DNA of 64,000 bases from Aeromicrobium sp. PE09-221 (GTDB lineage Bacteria > Actinomycetota > Actinomycetes > Propionibacteriales > Nocardioidaceae), in contig NZ_MIJB01000019.1 of the NCBI RefSeq assembly GCF_002174305.1, positions 94,001 to 158,000 on the forward strand. Direction: 5' to 3'. Positions 62,058 through 64,000 of the stretch are shown piece after piece. A model generated the notes under the pieces. That model saw nothing but the letters and a program-made list of their open reading frames with translations, was not told where the DNA came from and did no database searches. The position numbers and the translations under genes are program-made. The stretch's first letter is position 1; every line of letters begins with the position of its first letter.

Positions 62058-62588
62058 ATGGCAGGCGCAATGCGGAAAGTCGGAGAGTACCTCGGCCTCG
62101 TCGAGCAGGCCGACTACGACGACGTCGACGTCGAGGAGTCGGGGCCCGTCCGGAATGCTCCCGTCCGCACCTCGCGTGCCCAGGCGCCCCGTGCCCAGGC
62201 GCCCCGTGCCCAGGCTGCCGAGCCCGAGCAGCAGACCTTCCGTCCGCAGGTGCGCCCGGTCGCCGATCTCGACGAGCGTCGCGCCGCGAGCTTCGTCGGC
62301 CCGACGGATCTCTCGCGCATCGAGACGGTCACCCCCCACACCTACAACGATGCCCGCACGGTCGGCGAGCACTTCCGCTCCGGCGTACCGGTGATCATGA
62401 ACCTGTCGGATATCAGCGACGAGGACGCCAAGCGCCTGGTCGACTTCGCCGCCGGGTTGGTCTTCGCCTCGCACGGCTCCCTCAATCGCATCACCGCCAA
62501 GGTCTTCCTGCTCTCCCCGGAGAGCATCGTGGTGTCCGAGGAGGACAAGCAGGCCATCGTGGCCGGCGGCTTCTACAACCAGAGCTGA
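62058..62588 (+). CDS. sepF: cell division protein SepF
   Basis: 176 aa. The N-terminal amphipathic helix AGAMRKVGEYLGLVE attaches to the membrane. A variable linker contains three exact-to-near 15-bp DNA repeats coding RAQAP (62175-62219). The C-terminal SepF domain (TYNDARTVGEHFRSGVPVIMNL through FLLSPESIVVS) polymerises and binds the FtsZ tail. It anchors the Z-ring in actinobacteria, which lack FtsA. Confidence 0.95.
   Translation: MAGAMRKVGEYLGLVEQADYDDVDVEESGPVRNAPVRTSRAQAPRAQAPRAQAAEPEQQTFRPQVRPVADLDERRAASFVGPTDLSRIETVTPHTYNDARTVGEHFRSGVPVIMNLSDISDEDAKRLVDFAAGLVFASHGSLNRITAKVFLLSPESIVVSEEDKQAIVAGGFYNQS
62175..62219 (+). repeat. three 15-bp tandem repeats in the sepF linker
   Basis: CGTGCCCAGGCGCCC occurs at 62175-62189 and 62190-62204, and a third with one extra change at 62205-62219. 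Each codes RAQAP-type linker residues, so copy number can change linker length without a frameshift. Confidence 0.9.
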
Positions 62589-62591
62589 TCG

Positions 62592-62885
62592 ATGGGCTCA
62601 ACGATCGCACAGGTCATCTGGATCGTCCTGCAGGTCGCCATCTGGCTGGTCATCGCCCGTTTCGTGGTCGACTGGATCCAGGTGCTCGCGCGTCAGTGGC
62701 GTCCGAGTGGCTTCGTGGCGGTGATCTGCGAGGTGATCTACACCGTCACGGATCCGCCGCTGCGTGCCCTGCGCAAGGTCATCCCTCCGATCCGCCTGGG
62801 TCAGGTGATGCTGGACCTCTCGCCGATGATCCTCATCATCGTCCTGGTCATCGCCCAGGGCGTGGTGCGCGGCCTGATGTACTAG
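62592..62885 (+). CDS. YggT-family membrane protein
   Basis: 97 aa. Two membrane helices: VIWIVLQVAIWLVIARFVVDWI (about 7-29) and the C-terminal MILIIVLVIAQGVV. The middle VIYTVTDPPLRALRKVIPPIRLGQVMLDLSPMI is the YggT signature. It is always found between sepF and divIVA in actinobacteria, with a presumed role in envelope or septum assembly. It starts 3 bp after sepF. Confidence 0.92.
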   Translation: MGSTIAQVIWIVLQVAIWLVIARFVVDWIQVLARQWRPSGFVAVICEVIYTVTDPPLRALRKVIPPIRLGQVMLDLSPMILIIVLVIAQGVVRGLMY

Positions 62886-62946
62886 GCTGGTGCGCGCCAA
62901 CGACACCGATGCGGTAGGTGCGTAGCGGCCCTGCACTGCGACACAG

Positions 62947-62952
62947 TACGGT
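62947..62952 (+). promoter_or_regulatory. candidate -10 of divIVA promoter
   Basis: TACGGT about 70 bp before the divIVA ATG. No convincing -35 is visible. Confidence 0.35.
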
Positions 62953-63019
62953 GGAGGGTGACACCGCCGGTCCCCGTCCGGCGCGGCCCAGAGATGGATA
63001 CATACCTAGAGGTGAATCG

Positions 63020-63796
63020 ATGCCCTTGACGCCGGAAGACGTGCGCGAGAAGCGCTTCACAGCCGTAAGGCTGCGTGAAGGCTACGACATGGGCGAGGTC
63101 GACCAGTTCCTCGACGAAGTGGAGGCCGAGCTCGAGCGTCTCCTCGCCGAGAACGCCGAGCTGCGCTCGAAGCTGGAGGCCGGTGGCGGTGCCGCTCCCG
63201 CGCCCGCCGAGCAGACCCGCCTGCAGGTGGCGCAGCCGGTCGAGCCGGTCAAGGAGCCCGAGCCCGCGAAGCCCGAGCCGGAGCCGGAGCCGGAGCCGGT
63301 CAAGGAGCCCGAGCCGACCCCCGAGCCCCAGAAGGTGGCCACGGTCAGCGAGGCCTCGGTGGCCGCCGCTCGTCTGCTGGAAATCGCTTCCACCAATGCC
63401 GACCAGCTCATGGACTCGGCCAAGGAAGAGGCCGACAAGCTGCTCAGCGATGCCCGCAGCGAGGCCGAGCGGCTCGAGACCGAGTCCAAGGAGAAGGCCG
63501 AGCGTGTCGAGGCCGTTGCGCGGATGCGCGCCCACAAGCTCGACGAGGAGACCAACCAGCGTCGGCAGCAGATCCTGGCCGATATCGAGCGTCAGCGACA
63601 GGAGCTGCAGACCGAGGTCGACCATCTGCGTGCCTACGAGCGCGAGTACCGTGCGCGCCTGAAGGCCTACTTCGAGAACCAGCTGAAGCAGCTCTCGGAG
63701 CAGGAGAACGTCGAGCCGACCTCGCAGGTGCGACGCGGTGGCAACCGCATACTGGCCGCCGACGACATCGCCTCGACGCCCGTCGACAAGGGCTGA
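63020..63796 (+). CDS. divIVA: polar growth/division protein DivIVA (Wag31)
   Basis: 258 aa. The N-terminal LTPEDVREKRFTAVRLREGYDMGEVDQFLDEVEAEL is the membrane-curvature-binding DivIVA head and first coiled coil. A Pro/Glu-rich spacer (about 80-112, EPEPAKPEPEPEPEP) and a second long coiled coil (about 120-240) follow. It marks the cell poles and guides apical growth in actinobacteria. ATG 63020 has AGAGGTGA upstream. It is the last gene in the dcw block here and is followed by a strong terminator. Confidence 0.95.
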   Translation: MPLTPEDVREKRFTAVRLREGYDMGEVDQFLDEVEAELERLLAENAELRSKLEAGGGAAPAPAEQTRLQVAQPVEPVKEPEPAKPEPEPEPEPVKEPEPTPEPQKVATVSEASVAAARLLEIASTNADQLMDSAKEEADKLLSDARSEAERLETESKEKAERVEAVARMRAHKLDEETNQRRQQILADIERQRQELQTEVDHLRAYEREYRARLKAYFENQLKQLSEQENVEPTSQVRRGGNRILAADDIASTPVDKG

Positions 63797-63815
63797 CACC
63801 AGGCATCACGTAGCA

Positions 63816-63845
63816 AGGGCCCCGCACCGATCGGTGCGGGGCCCT
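63816..63845 (+). terminator. terminator after divIVA
   Basis: Perfect 15-bp inverted repeat AGGGCCCCGCACCGA / TCGGTGCGGGGCCCT with effectively no loop, 20 bp after the stop, followed by GTCTGTCT. Confidence 0.88.
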
Positions 63846-63910
63846 GTCTGTCTCTGGGCTCCTGATGCTCCCCACGAAGAGGAGTGCGTCGAGCCATGAT
63901 GCGGCCGTCA

Positions 63911-64000
63911 CCGCGACACAAAAAGACATCCACAAGACAGGTCCTACAACTGGACGCACAAGATAGTCTAACACGTACAGTAAGATAGCATTTTACACAA
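63911..64000. other. AT-rich tail without a visible gene
   Basis: The last 40 bases are about one-third G+C, against about 70 % elsewhere. The segment contains AAAAAG, TAGTCTAA, TACAGTAAGATAG and TTTTACACAA. It might be the start of an acquired region or an AT-rich promoter of the next gene. The window ends before this can be decided. Confidence 0.5.

Overview
The window is about 64 kb of a high-GC (roughly 68-70 %) Gram-positive genome with the core gene order of Actinomycetia. From memory, the order of conserved genes follows the Mycobacterium tuberculosis block from about Rv2216 down to wag31 (Rv2145c): TIGR01777 epimerase, sucB, pepA, glycerate kinase, HesB/ErpA-type Fe-S protein, adoK, ctaC, qcrBAC-ctaE, trpD, DnaQ-UvrC fusion, NlpC/P60, fadD15, SRPBCC, plsC, aroG, pknL, idsA, metF, mraZ and the dcw cluster to divIVA. 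The MurE 'DNPR' motif points to a diaminopimelate peptidoglycan. The bc1-aa3 genes point to an aerobe. The genus cannot be fixed from the sequence; Propionibacteriales or a related order is a guess. No tRNA, rRNA, insertion sequence, prophage or CRISPR array was seen.

Layout. 1-3.9 kb (minus): partial epimerase, two-lipoyl-domain E2 (sucB), lipoamide dehydrogenase. 4.0-9.8 kb: small HPD-motif protein, serine hydrolase plus leucyl aminopeptidase (minus), gcvT plus a small acidic protein, a DUF3043 protein. 9.9-16 kb: PspA-HtpX-PspAB envelope-stress operon, aspartate aminotransferase, glycerate kinase, Fe-S insertion protein, adenosine kinase. 16-26 kb: respiratory genes ctaC-ctaD-ctaF (plus) and ctaE-qcrC-qcrA-qcrB (minus), with an L,D-transpeptidase lipoprotein and a TipA-like MerR regulator between. 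26-45 kb: atypical receiver plus trpD, DnaQ-UvrC plus RAM domain, a c-di-AMP riboswitch driving an NlpC/P60 hydrolase, acyl-CoA synthetase, glucokinase, plsC, aroG, PASTA kinase, prenyl synthase, metF, an FAD oxidoreductase, a methyltransferase and a DUF3040 protein. 45-63.8 kb: the complete dcw cluster, mraZ-rsmH-ftsL-ftsI-murE-murF-mraY-murD-ftsW-murG-murC-ftsQ-ftsZ-pgeF-yggS-sepF-yggT-divIVA. The last ~90 bases turn abruptly AT-rich.

The most unusual signal is a family of tiny open frames beginning M(S/N)ERSER. They are inserted as ATGA-overlapping bridges in front of qcrA, qcrB and ftsW, all genes for membrane proteins. Two perfect 83-bp tandem copies precede ftsW. The qcrA-qcrB copy carries compensating length changes that keep the end of the frame on the next start codon. 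Unrelated bridging frames sit at mraZ-rsmH (43 aa, one membrane helix) and rsmH-ftsL (26 aa). A second unusual signal is a family of intergenic palindromic repeats sharing GGCGGTGA but with different cores, present at five places. A third is that about 20 genes have a TANNNT -10 hexamer 6-7 nt before the start codon, which indicates leaderless transcripts and fixes many start sites; several divergent pairs are packed back to back.

The genes work together as housekeeping modules: TCA and glycine metabolism, aerobic respiration, peptidoglycan precursor synthesis, septation and polar growth, with cell-wall signalling through the PASTA kinase and c-di-AMP.
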